Positions 22,351 to 33,949 of a stretch of DNA of 64,000 nucleotides are shown one piece after another. The position numbers and the translations under genes were made by a program. Position 1 is the first letter of the stretch. Each line of letters begins with the position of its first letter. The notes under the pieces were generated by a model. It was given only the letters and a program-made list of their open reading frames with translations, did not search any database and was not told the DNA's origin. The stretch comes from Lacinutrix neustonica (GTDB lineage Bacteria > Bacteroidota > Bacteroidia > Flavobacteriales > Flavobacteriaceae), in assembly GCF_026625145.1 (NCBI RefSeq), contig NZ_CP113088.1, positions 1,839,501 through 1,903,500 of the forward strand, written 5' to 3'.

Positions 22351-23001
22351 ATGTGGTTTACTCCGGTTAAAATACCAACCCTTATAAAACGAATTTTCCC
22401 AAACTATGTTTGGGATTTTTCGTCTAAGGATAAGGTGATTTACCTTACGTTTGACGATGGTCCTACTCCGTGAGTTACACCATGGACTTTAGAGGTGCTT
22501 AAACAGTACCATGCAAAAGCAACCTTTTTTTGTATTGGTAATAACGTGCAAAAACATCCCGAGTTGTTTCAGGCTATTATCGAGGGTAATCACCGTATTG
22601 GCAACCACACCTTCAATCATGCTAAAGGCTGGAAAACCACAACCGACCAGTATTTAGAGGATGTGAAATTAGCGCAAGACACCATTTCAAAACAGTTAGG
22701 AAATAGCTCCAACCACGGCAACTTATTTAGACCTCCTTTCGGGCAAATAAAAAATAGCCAAGCAAACGCTTTGATAAAGTTAGGATATAAAATAATTATG
22801 TGGAGTGTGATTACATTTGATTGGGAACAAGACATTACCAAAGCACAATGCCTTAAAAATGCGATGTCAAAAACGAACAACGGCGACATCGTCGTTTTTC
22901 ATGACAGCGTAAAAGCATTTAAAAACATGAGGTATGCCCTACCGGAATTTTTAGACTATTTTAGTAAAAAAGGCTTTCGTTTTGAAACTATTGACGTTTA
23001 A
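22351..23001 (+). CDS. Polysaccharide deacetylase, NodB-like (one in-frame stop in this copy)
   Basis: Predicted metal-dependent carbohydrate deacetylase of about 216 residues. It starts MWFTPVKIPTLIKRIFP and has the NodB motifs YLTFDDGPTP, GNHTFNH (metal-binding His pair), FRPPFGQ and a final VVFHDS. A TGA at 22471 lies directly after FDDGPTP because CCGTGA (22468-22473) stands where CCAGAA is expected; the frame is otherwise unbroken. The start is 3 bp after the GT117 stop, so the two are probably cotranscribed. Its end overlaps the convergent thioredoxin-like gene by 4 bp. Confidence 0.85.
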
Positions 23002-23294
23002 ATGAATTGTTGAACAATACCAATTAAAGTATTCGCGTCCTGTTCCCCACTTTGACGCCATTTCATCTCACCATTTTTATATATTATAAGTGTTGGTAAG
23101 CCTTTAACACGAAGCGCTTCAGACAATTCTTGATTCTTATCCACATCTATTTTAATCACTTTAGCCTTATCACCAAGAGCAGCTGCAACGTCTCGAAGTA
23201 CCGGATGCATGGCTGTTGATTGTTCATTCCATTCGGTAAAAAAGTCTAGCAGAACAGGAATATTAACATCAATTAATTCACCAAATTTTGACAT
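22998..23294 (-). CDS. Thioredoxin-fold protein lacking the CxxC motif
   Basis: A 98-residue thioredoxin-like protein. It has the expected fold elements: LLDFFTEW at the active-site strand, KAVKVIKIDVDKN-like central strand (KVIKIDVDKNQEL), the cis-Pro segment VKGLPTLIIYKNGE and the final GIVQQFI helix. The site that should read WCGPC reads WNEQS, and there is no cysteine at all. It cannot act as a disulfide reductase, so a binding or chaperone role is more likely. It is convergent with the deacetylase gene. Confidence 0.8.
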   Translation of the reverse strand: MSKFGELIDVNIPVLLDFFTEWNEQSTAMHPVLRDVAAALGDKAKVIKIDVDKNQELSEALRVKGLPTLIIYKNGEMKWRQSGEQDANTLIGIVQQFI

Positions 23295-23357
23295 TATTAA
23301 AAGTATTTAATGTAAATCTACAATTTTTTAACAACTTATGAATTTATCGGCCTTATT

Positions 23358-24586
23358 TTAAGCCTCTTTAGATCCTTTTTTTAGTTCTATCACGGTTATT
23401 TCTCGCCAAATCCCTACTCTTCCAGGATAGGCTAAATAGCCAAACCCTCTATTAACATTAATATATTGGCCCTTCTTTTGGTATATTCCTGCCCATTGCT
23501 TGTATCGCCAACCTACTGGACTCCATTTAATCCAACCAGGAATCTCAATACCAAACTGCATCCCATGGGTATGCCCGCTTAAAGTTAAATGATAATGGTA
23601 CTGGTCGTCTATAACTTCTGCCTCCCAGTGGGATGGATCATGACTCATTAATATTTTAAAGTCATCTGCATTCACATTCTTTGTGGCTTTACGTAAATCA
23701 CCTGCTTTTTTAAACCCTCCTTTCCCCCAATTCTCCACACCAACGACAGCTATACGTTGGCCGTTTTTTTCTATAAAACGACTGTCATTCAACATTAAAT
23801 CGAAGCCTATTTCTTTTTGAATGTCATATAATTGTTCCGCATTTTTTTGTTTTGATGCTTCAGAATCCCAATCGACATAATCACCATAATCGTGATTTCC
23901 TAAAACAGAAAACACACCATCTTTAGCTTTCAATTTACTAAACGTCGATTGCCATGGAATCATTTCTGCTGCAAAATTATTAACCAAATCACCCGTAAAT
24001 AAAATGGCATCACTTTCTTGTTGGTTTACCAAATCTACAGCGTATTCAATTTTCTTTTTATTATCAAAACTTCCGGAATGGATATCACTCAACTGAGTTA
24101 TTTTATAACCATCGAACGCTTCGGTAAATCTTCAAAATGCAAAGTGTATTTAAGTACTTTAAAATTATAGCGTCCTTGAATCATTCCGTATAGAAGTGAA
24201 CCAAATGGAAGCGCCGCTAAACCAAGAGCGACTGTACTTATAAACTGTCTTCGTGAAGGCAGATAAAAGTCTTTTTCGGTACTAAAGAACTTATAATACG
24301 CACCCATAATAAAACGAATGATATCTTCAGCAAATAAAATAAGGGTTATCACTATATTTAGCGCTAAAAAGGCCAGCAAAACACCAAAAGCGTAACTTTT
24401 GACTCCTGTAATGACACGCCCTTCGGAAGCCATAGAAAACTGATAAATAAAATTACCCGCCACAATTAAAGCTAGTACTATAAAAATAGTATTAATCCAC
24501 ACAGACCTGCCTATGGTTTTTATGGCTTGAAATCCATACACCGTAAACAAAATATAAAATGCAATAAAAATAGTCCACCGTAACAT
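23358..24586 (-). CDS. Membrane-anchored metallophosphoesterase (interrupted)
   Basis: Calcineurin-like phosphoesterase of about 409 residues with four N-terminal transmembrane helices (residues 1-100) and a further hydrophobic segment near 120. The catalytic domain follows with SDIHSG, FTGDLVNN, LGNHDYGDY, MSHDP and LSGHTHGMQFG, the full set of metal-binding motifs. Family members with this layout are often named YkuE-like. The frame is broken at 24120-24124 (TTCGG for TTCTGG on plus), between EDLP and EAFDGYKITQLSDIH. A TACCTTTG promoter box lies 17 bp upstream of the ATG. Confidence 0.87.
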
Positions 24587-24602
24587 AGGCCCGTTTTTTA
24601 TA

Positions 24603-24610
24603 CAAAGGTA
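24603..24610 (-). promoter_or_regulatory. Putative -7 box (TACCTTTG) for the phosphoesterase gene
   Basis: Exact match to TAnnTTTG on the minus strand, 17 bp before the start codon at 24586. A TTG lies 14 bp further upstream, somewhat closer than usual. Confidence 0.45.
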
Positions 24611-24756
24611 TTAATTGTTCTTCCCAACTTATCTTAGTAATTTGTTAACGTTTTCCTGTTTTGCTTTTTCAAGCCGAAATGACTCGCTCTAGCTTACTTA
24701 TCGAGAAAGCTTTTTTTAAGTATATTAGCGCCCTTAAACCTAGTCCAATTTTATAA

Positions 24757-27695
24757 ATGAAGTTACATTTTATTGTCGTTTTTACAGTTTTACTTCTATT
24801 TGTTTCTTGCATAGAGACCAATCATAATGAAGTAACTAAAGACAAAGGCTTGATTACTTATGTACATCCCTTTATTGGAACTGGCGGTCACGGGCACACC
24901 TATCCAGGTGCTACCATGCCTTTCGGGATGATGCAACTAAGTCCGGACACCCGTTTAGACGGTTGGGATGGGTGTTACGGCTACCATTACAGCGACCATT
25001 ATATTTACGGCTTTTCGCATACACATTTAAGCGGAACTGGTGTTAGTGATTATGGCGATATTTTAATTATGCCAACAAACGCGCAGCAATTTAATAATGG
25101 TGCTGATGGGGAAGAAGGCTATCGTGCTCATTTTTCGCATGACAATGAAGTTGCTGAACCAGGCTTTTATAAAGTACACTTAGATTCCTTAGATATTGAA
25201 GTGGAATTGACAGTTTCAAAAAGAAGTGGTATTCATAAATACCAATTTCCTACCTCAGAAGACCAGTACACCATTGTAGATTTAATCCATCGGGATAAAG
25301 TTATAGATGCTAACATTGAGAAAGTATCTAACACCGAACTTGTTGGCTACCGTTTTTCTGAAGGTTGGGCCAAGAACCAACGGTTATATTTTGCGATAAA
25401 AACGTCGCATCCATTTAATGCTGTCACACAATCTACTCCAAAACAAAACGTGGCAGGCGCGCAGAAAATGGCTCTAAAATTTAATAATCCCAACAACACA
25501 CCTGTTACTATTAAAATTGGAATTTCTGCAGTAGATATTGAAGGCGCAAAGAAAAACTTAGCACATGAAATAGGCAGCAAAACATTCGAAAACCTTAAGA
25601 AAGAAGCCCAAGACACGTGGGAAAAGCAACTTGGAAAAATAGTCGTGGAGAGTACCAACGAAGACTACAAAACCAATTTCTACACAGCTCTCTACCATGT
25701 ATCTATTGCACCTAACCTATACCAAGATGTGGATGGACGGTATCGTGGCATGGATTTAAAAATCCATGAAACTAAAAATTTCGAGTACTACACGGTGTTT
25801 TCACTTTGGGATACCTACCGTGCAGCACATCCGCTGTACACCATTATTGAACAAGAAAAAACAAACGATTTTATAAACACCTTTTTGGCAAAATACGATG
25901 AAGGTGGCATTATGCCCATTTGGGATTTAAGTGCTAATTACACGGGTTGCATGATTGGTTATCACGCCGTTCCCGTAATTGCAGATGCTTATTTGAAAGG
26001 CATTCAAGATTACGATACAGACAAGGCGCTCCAAGCCATGACCCATTCGGCCATGCAAGATAAATTAGGCTTAAAAAGTTATAAAACATTAGGTTTTATT
26101 CCGGTAGAAGAGGAAAGCGAATCGGTCTCTAAAACTTTGGAGTATGCCTATGACGATTGGACGATAGCTCAAATGGCAAAAACCATGAAGCGAGACTCCA
26201 TTTATGAAATTTACTTAAAACGTGCGCAGAATTACAAAAACGTATTTGACCCTGAAACCCAATTTATGCGAGGTCGTTTTCGAAACAGTTGGTTTGCTCC
26301 TTTTGACCCTTATGAAGTAAATTTTAACTACACAGAAGCGAATGCCTGGCAATACAGCTTTTATGTCCCACAAGATATGTCCGGGTTTATTGATTTACAT
26401 GAAGGAAAGAAAAACTTCGAATTAAAGTTGGACGCATTGTTTGAAGCCCAACCGACAACTTCGGTAGAGTTCAAGCAGATATTACAGGATTGATAGGGCA
26501 ATATGCCCATGGTAATGAACCTAGTCATCACATGGCTTATCTGTATAATTTTATTAATAAACCACACAAAACACAGGAGAAAGTACATCAGATATTAACT
26601 GAATTATATACCAATTCCCCGGATGGCATTGCCGGAAATGAAGATTGTGGACAAATGAGCGCGTGGTATATTTTTAGTTCGCTTGGCTTTTATCCAGTAA
26701 CACCTGGAAGTAATAACTATATTATTGGCACGCCACTGTTTGATAAAGCCACCATAAATTTAGAAAATGGCAAGCAGTTTACTGTTTCAGCTGAACATCT
26801 CAATGACGCAAACATCTACATTGCCTCAGCAACGTTAAATGGTAAAACACTTAACCACTCTTATATTTCTCATGATGCTATAATGAAAGGCGGAATCCTT
26901 CATTTCAAAATGACAAATTCCCCCTCTCATTGGGCGACTCAAGAAGGACAAGAACCTAAAACTGAAATAACAGAGCATATCATGGTTTCACCACCATACC
27001 TTTCTGAAGGGCATACAGCCTTTAAGGAAAGGACCACCATCGCATTAAAAAATAATACTAAAAACAGCACCATTTTTTATTCTATAAACAATACTGAATA
27101 TCAAGAATACCGTAAGCCCTTTGATCTTTCTGAGCCAGTAACCATAAAAGCTTATTCAGAATTAAACGGAGAAAAAAGTAATACCATAGCAACAAAATTT
27201 ATTGAAATTGATCCCAACCTATCCATTACATTAGACACACAATACGCCAACCAATACAATGCCGGAGGCAATGATGCCCTCATTGATGGTATTCTTGGAA
27301 CCCAAGATTTTAGAACAGGCACTTGGCAAGGATATTTTGATAATGACTTGGTCGCTACCGTAGATTTGGGAAGTAAAAAAGCCATCAGCAAAATTTCTAT
27401 AAACTTTTTACAAGACCAACGCTCATGGATTTTCTATCCAACAGACATTGAATGTTTCGTGTCAACGAATGGTATAGATTTTAATTCTAGTGAAACAGGT
27501 CGTAGAATTACAAATGCAGAAGCTAAAAATGATTCCGTACAAATTAAAACTGTCCAGTTTACAGATTTTAGAAAAGAGAATTACCGCTATGTAAAGATCG
27601 TTGCAAAAAAACTAGGAGAGCTTCCCGAATGGCACTTAGGGTACAAGCACGATGGGAGGAGTTGGTTATTTGTTGATGAAATCAGCATAAAATAA
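24757..27695 (+). CDS. GH92-family alpha-mannosidase lipoprotein (interrupted)
   Basis: Exo-acting alpha-mannosidase of the GH92 family, probably at the cell surface or periplasm. The signal peptide ends in a lipobox (LLFVSCIE). The GH92 N-terminal domain opens with YVHPFIGTGGHGHTYPGA, and the catalytic (alpha/alpha)6 domain has the conserved GNEDCGQMSAWYIFSSLGFYP. After about residue 750 come a chitobiase-type beta domain and a C-terminal F5/8 type C-like domain (DALIDGILGTQDFRTGTWQGY). One break at 26460-26464 (TTCGG for TTCTGG) splits it; repair gives about 979 residues. Its neighbours are a sugar transporter and a glycosylasparaginase. Confidence 0.9.
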
Positions 27696-27781
27696 AAACC
27701 ATACAATAACTATACACAAGACAATTTATTATCGTCTAACATTTTTTTTAATTACATTTAGTGCCACTAATAACCAAAACA

Positions 27782-29449
27782 ATGTCAAATCAAAACAACA
27801 AATCAGCCTTAACCACTTTAGTTACGGTCTTCTTTTTACGGGGATTTATTGCCGCATCAAATGGGGTGTTCATTCCTTTTTGCAAAACCTATTTTAACAT
27901 CGATCAATTTCAATCACAGTTGGTTGATTTTGCTTTTTACGGTGCTTATTACCTAGGTGCTTTATTGCTTTTTATAATATCCAGCTCTATTAAAAAAGAC
28001 ATTCTTAATAATTGGGGTTATAAAAACGGCATTGTCTATGGCCTTTTAATTTCAGCATTAGGTGCGCTTATTATGTATCCTGCCATTGCTGGTGCCGAGC
28101 AAGGTCAAACTCATATTTTTTATTATGTACTCATTGCCTTATTTATTGTAGGGCTTGGTTTTTCATTACAACAAACGGCTGCTAATCCTTTTGCCATAGC
28201 TCTTGGAGATCCTGAAACAGGATCACATCGTTTAAATTTAGCTGGAGGTATTAACTCTTTTGGAACAACGATTGGACCTATTGTTGTCGCTTTGGTTATT
28301 TTTGGTTCTACCCCTTTATCGGGTGACGAATTAACAGCCATGATAAAAAATAATGAAATTAAACTAACCACCATTCAAGCCTTATACATCGGGGTTGGAG
28401 TCCTTTTTTTATTGGCAGCTGCATTATTCCATTTTTCTAAAAAATTACCAGCATTAAAATCTGAAACTGCTTTTGAACCTGCAAATAAAGCACGAAACCT
28501 ATTAATTGTTTTAACGTTAGTCATTGTCGCTTGTTTTGGCTATATTTTTAGCACCTATTCTGGTGGAGAAATGGCATCAGACCGTTTAGAAAACACCCGT
28601 TTGATTGTGCTGTTTGTGGCGCTTTTCGCAGTGGTCGCTTCTGTATTCATAGCTAATACGAGTGCTTCTAAAAATGGTAATGGTTGGGGCGCCATGAAAT
28701 ACCCGCAATTGGTTTTAGGTATGCTCGCCATTTTTTGCTATGTAGGCGTAGAAGTAACCATTCAAAGTAATCTAGGGGAACTTTTAAAGCAAGTGGCAGA
28801 CAAAGCAGCCAATTTAAATCCGTTAGGCTTGCCCGTTTTTGACGATGCACAAATCGCGCCTTATATTTCATTGTATTGGGGCGGATTAATGATTGGGCGT
28901 TGGGTTGGCGCAATTGCCGTATTTAATCCTAGTAAAGGACTAAAAAAAGTCTTACTAATTATTGTGCCTTATATTGCCTTTGGGGTTATTTTATTAGTCA
29001 ACTTTGGAAAGTACACAACAAATGAAATGCTGTTGTTCTGTGTCTGTATTGCTGTTCAAATTGCGGGCTTTTTTATGGCGAAGGATAATCCGGTAAAAAC
29101 TTTAAAAATCTTTGCTTCCTTAGGCGTTTTAGGGATGTTAATTGGACTATTTACAACAGGTAATCTTGCTCTATTTGCCTTTTTATCTGGTGGCTTATTT
29201 TGCTCAATCATGTGGCCGTGTATTTTTACTTTAAGTATTGCTGGTTTAGGAAAATATACCTCTCAAGGTTCTGCTTTCTTAATCATGATGATACTTGGGG
29301 GTGCTATTATTCCACCATTACAAGGAAAAATCGCAGACATCTTTAGTATACAGTCTTCATATTGGATTGCAGTGATGTGCTTTGGGTACCTATTATTCTA
29401 CTCCTTTAGAACCAAAACAGTATTGGACAAGCAAGGTGTGGAGTATTAA
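27782..29449 (+). CDS. FucP-type sugar MFS transporter
   Basis: Major facilitator superfamily permease of about 555 residues with 12 or more transmembrane helices. The N-terminal segment [17 protein letters not shown] and [17 protein letters not shown] are typical of the FucP/glucose-galactose porter branch. Proton symport of a hexose or amino sugar is likely; the substrate is not readable from sequence. I start at the ATG at 27782 ([10 protein letters not shown]) rather than the upstream GTG. It lies 86 bp after the GH92 gene and ends in a strong terminator, so these two form one unit. Confidence 0.87.
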   Translation: MSNQNNKSALTTLVTVFFLRGFIAASNGVFIPFCKTYFNIDQFQSQLVDFAFYGAYYLGALLLFIISSSIKKDILNNWGYKNGIVYGLLISALGALIMYPAIAGAEQGQTHIFYYVLIALFIVGLGFSLQQTAANPFAIALGDPETGSHRLNLAGGINSFGTTIGPIVVALVIFGSTPLSGDELTAMIKNNEIKLTTIQALYIGVGVLFLLAAALFHFSKKLPALKSETAFEPANKARNLLIVLTLVIVACFGYIFSTYSGGEMASDRLENTRLIVLFVALFAVVASVFIANTSASKNGNGWGAMKYPQLVLGMLAIFCYVGVEVTIQSNLGELLKQVADKAANLNPLGLPVFDDAQIAPYISLYWGGLMIGRWVGAIAVFNPSKGLKKVLLIIVPYIAFGVILLVNFGKYTTNEMLLFCVCIAVQIAGFFMAKDNPVKTLKIFASLGVLGMLIGLFTTGNLALFAFLSGGLFCSIMWPCIFTLSIAGLGKYTSQGSAFLIMMILGGAIIPPLQGKIADIFSIQSSYWIAVMCFGYLLFYSFRTKTVLDKQGVEY

Positions 29450-29469
29450 CATATATATGTTTAAAATTA

Positions 29470-29503
29470 CAGAAACGGCTTACTTATTAGTAAGTCGTTT
29501 CTG
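29470..29503 (+). terminator. Intrinsic terminator after the MFS gene
   Basis: A 15-nt arm starting CAGAAACG pairs with its near-complement ending CGTTTCTG around a TATT loop (one mismatched pair), followed by TTTTT. Confidence 0.88.
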
Positions 29504-29601
29504 TTTTTATTAAGTGGCATTTAAATGGAAAATCATATCTTGTTCAATAAAACTATAGAAAAAAATTCCCGCCTACTCGGGGATGAAAATTACAGATTTT
29601 T

Positions 29602-30611
29602 ATGAAACGCAGACACTTTCTTAAAAACGCATCACTATCTCGGTGTTGGATTAGCTGTAGGAGGAACCTTATCAGCATGCCATACTTCTATTGAATCAAA
29701 ATCAAACCTTTCAAACGTAAAACCACCCTTAACTATGAATAAAAAACCTATTGCTATTTGTACTTGGGGATTTGTAGCTGCTAATGCAAAAGCCGGAGAG
29801 GCACTCTTAAAAGGCACTTCTGCTTTAGACGCCGCTATTGAGGGCGTCACTGTTGAAGAAGAAAATATTAAAAACACAACTGTTGGTAAAGGCGGTGCAC
29901 CGGACCGACAAGGCCATGTGACTTTAGACGCTTGTGTGATGGATAGTAACGGCGATTGTGGTGCCGTGGTATGCGTAGAAAATATTACTCATGTGGCCGC
30001 TTTAGCCAAAGCAGTCATGACTGAAACACCCCATGTCATGTTAGCGGGAAAAGGTGCCGAAGAATTTGCTTATGCACAAGGGTTTAAAAAGGAAGAATTA
30101 CTGACTGAAGCTTCTAAAAAAGCTTGGGAAGACTGGCTAAAATCACCGTAATATAAGCCCCTTATAAATATAGAAAACCATGATACGATAGGAATGCTCA
30201 CTATGGATACTAAAGGTGATATTGCAGGAACATGTACTACTTCCGGTTTGTCATATAAAATGAAAGGACGCGTAGGTGATTCTCCCATTATTGGTTCTCG
30301 GTTTGTTTATAGATAATGCGATTGGCGGTGCAACCGCTACAGGTATGGGGGAAGAAGTGATCAAAACCGTTGGAAGTTTTCTCATTGTTGAACTGATGCG
30401 TAATGGCTTGAGCCCTCAAGCAGCATGTGAAGAAGCTGTAAAGCGTATTGTTTCTAAAAATAAGGGCCATAAAGACTTTCAAATTGCCTACATCGCCATA
30501 AATAAAGCTGGAGAAACAGGTTCTTATTGCATTCACGAAGGCTTTACGTATATGAAGTATCAAGATGGCAAAAATGAAAATATCCCTTCAGATTTTTACT
30601 ATAAACCTTAA
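29602..30611 (+). CDS. N4-(beta-N-acetylglucosaminyl)-L-asparaginase (interrupted)
   Basis: Ntn-hydrolase (glycosylasparaginase) that splits the GlcNAc-Asn bond left when N-glycans are degraded. The N-terminus is an export signal with MKRRHFLKNAS and LSACHT, suggesting a Tat-type lipoprotein. The proenzyme cleavage site with the catalytic Thr is visible as ENHDTIGML, and the active-site part TCTTSGLSYKMKGRVGDSPI follows. Breaks at CCAGA sites: 29638-29643 (+1), 30146-30151 (in-frame TAA) and 30296-30301 (+1). Repair gives about 335 residues, normal for the family. It lies downstream of GH92 and the sugar transporter. Confidence 0.9.
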
Positions 30612-30770
30612 AAGCACCCAGTGATCTTTTAATAACTTTCTTCAATTAGGGGTTCTTTAGTTTTTAAAGATATTGTAATTTGCGTGATGCTATTAGAAAT
30701 AAATTTTTATAAATAGAATCTACTTCGAAAGCGCCCAGAGTGACATCATTTTTCATTAGACAAACAACAC

Positions 30771-33617
30771 ATGACTGATAACAAACGCGTCTTTTTAGTA
30801 GATGCCTACGCTTTAATATTCCGTGGCTACTATGCCTTTATAAAGAATCCAAGAATTAATTCTAAAGGACAAGACACCTCGGCCATTATGGGGTTTATGA
30901 ACTCCCTTTTAGATGTTATTAAACGAGAGCGACCTAATCTTCTTGCGGTTTGTTTCGATAAAGGCGGCAGTAGTGATCGTGTAGAATTGTATGGGGAATA
31001 CAAAGCCAATAGAGACGAAACCCCGGAAGGCATCAAAACGGCTATTCCATATATCTGCCGGATTTTAGAAGCCATGCATATTCCCATCATGGTAAAAGAC
31101 GGTTATGAAGCTGATGATGTTATAGGAACCTTGGCAAAACAAGCAGAAAAAGAAGGCTTCCGGACATTTATGGTGACGCCGGACAAGGATTTTGCGCAAT
31201 TAGTAAGCGAAAATATTTTTATGTACCGCCCTGTTTTTGGTGGTGGTTATGAGACTTGGGGCATCCCTGAGGTACAGAAAAAATTTGAAGTCACAGATCC
31301 CTTACAGGTCATTGACTTTTTGGGCATGATGGGTGATGCGTCTGATAACATCCCGGGACTACCAGGTGTTGGCGAGAAAACAGCCAAAAAATTTATAACC
31401 GAATTTGGCAGTATGGAAAACCTTTTAGCAAACACAGATAAGCTAAAGGGTAAAATGAAAGAAAAAATTGAAGCCAACGGCGAACTGGGGCTACTGTCTA
31501 AAAAATTAGCAACCATCATGCTAGATGTTCCAGTAACCTTCCACGCGAAAGATTTTGAATTAGATCCACCGGACATAGAAAAAGTAAAAGAAATTTTTCA
31601 GGAACTGGAGTTTAGACGTTTGACTGATAATTTTGTAAAAACATTCACTTCAGGAAATGAAGCAACTTCGAAACAAAACACGTCATCGGAAACCGAAACA
31701 AAAGCAACACCTAAAGAAACCAGTAGCGCTGGTGCGGGACAATTTAGTTTATTTGGTGGCGAAAACCCTTCAGAGGAAACGAAATCAGAAAACACTTACG
31801 AAAGAAAAACGATAGCCAATACCTCACATTTTTACCAAAGTATAGCCCCGGGCATGGCGACTAAATTGTTTGTAAAAAACCTAATGAACCAATCAAGTGT
31901 TTGTTTTGATACCGAAACCACAGGTTTGAATCCGTTAACCGCAGAACTTGTAGGAATCGCTTTTTCATGGGAAGTTGGCAAAGGATTTTACTTACCTTTT
32001 CGAGAAGATAATGCCGAAGCACAGGCCATTATAGAACACCTGCGTCCGTTTTTTGAAGCAGAACACATTGAGAAAATTGGGCAAAATTTAAAGTATGATA
32101 TCAAGGTATTACACAAATATAACATTGTTGTCAAGGGCAAATTGTTTGACACCATGTTAGCACATTACCTGATTAATCCAGACATGCGTCACAACATGGA
32201 GGTACTGGCAGAAACCTATTTGAATTATACACCCGTTTCAATTACAGAATTGATTGGTAAAAAAGGCAAAAACCAACGCTCCATGCGTGAAGTACCTCTA
32301 GACGAGCAAACTGAATATGCTGTTGAAGATGCTGATATCACACTACAGTTAAAAGAACATTTTACCAATGAATTAGGGGAGGCCAACACACAAGAACTCT
32401 TTGATGATATCGAAGTGCCATTACTACGGGTTTTGGCTGCGATGGAATTAGAAGGGATTAATTTAGATGAAGCCTTTTTAAATTCTTTATCCGGAGACCT
32501 CAACAACGACATAAAAACCTTAGAAACTAAGATTTTTGACGTGGCGGGTGAGGAATTTAATATTGCGTCTCCAAAACAATTGGGGATTATTTTATTTGAA
32601 AAACTAAAACTTGTTGACAAGCCAAAAAAGACCAAAACGGGTCAATATGCCACAGGTGAAGATATCCTCTCTTATCTTGCTAAAGACCATGAGATCATTA
32701 GAAATATATTAGAATATCGCGGCCTGGCAAAACTAAAAAGCACCTATGTAGATGCGCTTCCAACACAAGTAGAACCCTCAACAGGTCGTATACATACCGA
32801 TTACATGCAAACCGTTGCGGCTACGGGGCGATTAAGCAGTAACAACCCAAATTTACAAAATATTCCTATTCGTACTGAACGGGGGCGCCAAGTTCGAAAA
32901 GCCTTTGTGCCTCGAGACGAAAATTATCTTTTACTAGCTGCCGATTACTCGCAAATTGAACTCCGTATTATCGCGGCACTAAGTAAAGAGGAAACCATGA
33001 TGGAAGCCTTTAAAAATGGTGAAGACATTCACGCCAGCACAGCTGCAAAAGTGTTTGGTGTGGACCTTAAAGACGTGACACGTGAGCAACGTAGTAATGC
33101 CAAGACGGTGAATTTTGGAATTATCTATGGGGTCTCTGCCTTTGGTTTAAGTAACCAAACCGATTTGTCGCGCGGTGAAGCCAAAGAATTGATCGACACC
33201 TATTATGAAACCTACCCAAAGTTAAAAGCATACATGGGAGAGCAAGTTGATTTTGCAAGAGACCATGGCTATGTTCAAACCGTTTTAGGCCGCCGCCGTT
33301 ACCTAAAAGATATTAATTCCCGAAATGCAGTCGTTCGTGGCGCTGCAGAACGTAATGCCGTAAATGCACCCATTCAAGGGAGCGCTGCCGATATTATTAA
33401 AATCGCGATGATTAATATTTACAACAAACTCGAAGCGGGTAATTATAAAACAAAAATGCTACTACAAGTCCATGATGAACTGGTATTTGATGTGTACAAG
33501 CCCGAATTGGAAGCCATGAAAACCTTGATTAAAACCGAAATGGAAAATGCATTTAAAATGGACGTCCCTTTAGATGTTGAAGTGGACACTGGATTGAATT
33601 GGTTGGAGGCGCATTAA
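30771..33617 (+). CDS. polA: DNA polymerase I
   Basis: Repair and Okazaki-fragment polymerase of 948 residues. The 5'-nuclease domain (1-290) has FLVDAYALIFRGYYAF and the HhH segment DASDNIPGLPGVGEKTA. The 3'-5' exonuclease domain (about 350-540) keeps CFDTETTGLNP, so proofreading is probably active. The polymerase domain has motif A (DYSQIELRIIAAL), motif B (RSNAKTVNFGIIYGVSAFG) and motif C (QVHDELVFDV). Frame intact; the single CCAGA site (32188) is also intact. Confidence 0.97.
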   Translation: MTDNKRVFLVDAYALIFRGYYAFIKNPRINSKGQDTSAIMGFMNSLLDVIKRERPNLLAVCFDKGGSSDRVELYGEYKANRDETPEGIKTAIPYICRILEAMHIPIMVKDGYEADDVIGTLAKQAEKEGFRTFMVTPDKDFAQLVSENIFMYRPVFGGGYETWGIPEVQKKFEVTDPLQVIDFLGMMGDASDNIPGLPGVGEKTAKKFITEFGSMENLLANTDKLKGKMKEKIEANGELGLLSKKLATIMLDVPVTFHAKDFELDPPDIEKVKEIFQELEFRRLTDNFVKTFTSGNEATSKQNTSSETETKATPKETSSAGAGQFSLFGGENPSEETKSENTYERKTIANTSHFYQSIAPGMATKLFVKNLMNQSSVCFDTETTGLNPLTAELVGIAFSWEVGKGFYLPFREDNAEAQAIIEHLRPFFEAEHIEKIGQNLKYDIKVLHKYNIVVKGKLFDTMLAHYLINPDMRHNMEVLAETYLNYTPVSITELIGKKGKNQRSMREVPLDEQTEYAVEDADITLQLKEHFTNELGEANTQELFDDIEVPLLRVLAAMELEGINLDEAFLNSLSGDLNNDIKTLETKIFDVAGEEFNIASPKQLGIILFEKLKLVDKPKKTKTGQYATGEDILSYLAKDHEIIRNILEYRGLAKLKSTYVDALPTQVEPSTGRIHTDYMQTVAATGRLSSNNPNLQNIPIRTERGRQVRKAFVPRDENYLLLAADYSQIELRIIAALSKEETMMEAFKNGEDIHASTAAKVFGVDLKDVTREQRSNAKTVNFGIIYGVSAFGLSNQTDLSRGEAKELIDTYYETYPKLKAYMGEQVDFARDHGYVQTVLGRRRYLKDINSRNAVVRGAAERNAVNAPIQGSAADIIKIAMINIYNKLEAGNYKTKMLLQVHDELVFDVYKPELEAMKTLIKTEMENAFKMDVPLDVEVDTGLNWLEAH

Positions 33618-33949
33618 AGCAATACCGACATCTTCTACTAACTAGCGCTATCTCATTTCATTTTATATAGTCTCAATTTAATAAATTGATGGTTGCTGAA
33701 CTCTGCACGCTTTACAAAAAACCAGTAGTAACACTTTCAATTCAAGAAACAAAGGTTATTCAAAACCTTTATGGATTTTAATTCAAACCGAGTTCAACAG
33801 CTTAATTGCGGTTAAACACGCTAAATTTTTTTCTTTACCCATGACATTTAAGCAATATGGGTTTCTTACTTGAGCTAAGATAAAGAGTCCCATTGAGACT
33901 AAGTCCAATATTTTTAGTACTTTACAAAGAATCCCAAAGCCTACTAACA
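33618..33949. other. Intergenic stretch without a supported gene
   Basis: About 330 bp between polA and the lytic transglycosylase. I see no reading frame, RNA gene or clear terminator. The in-frame TTG at 33893 could extend the downstream gene by 19 residues, but the lipoprotein signal starts at the ATG at 33950. Confidence 0.5.

Noticed and set aside
22468..22473. In-frame TGA as a selenocysteine codon in the deacetylase
   Set aside because: It lies in CCGTGA where CCAGAA is expected, no SECIS-like hairpin follows, and the same replacement causes ordinary breaks elsewhere.
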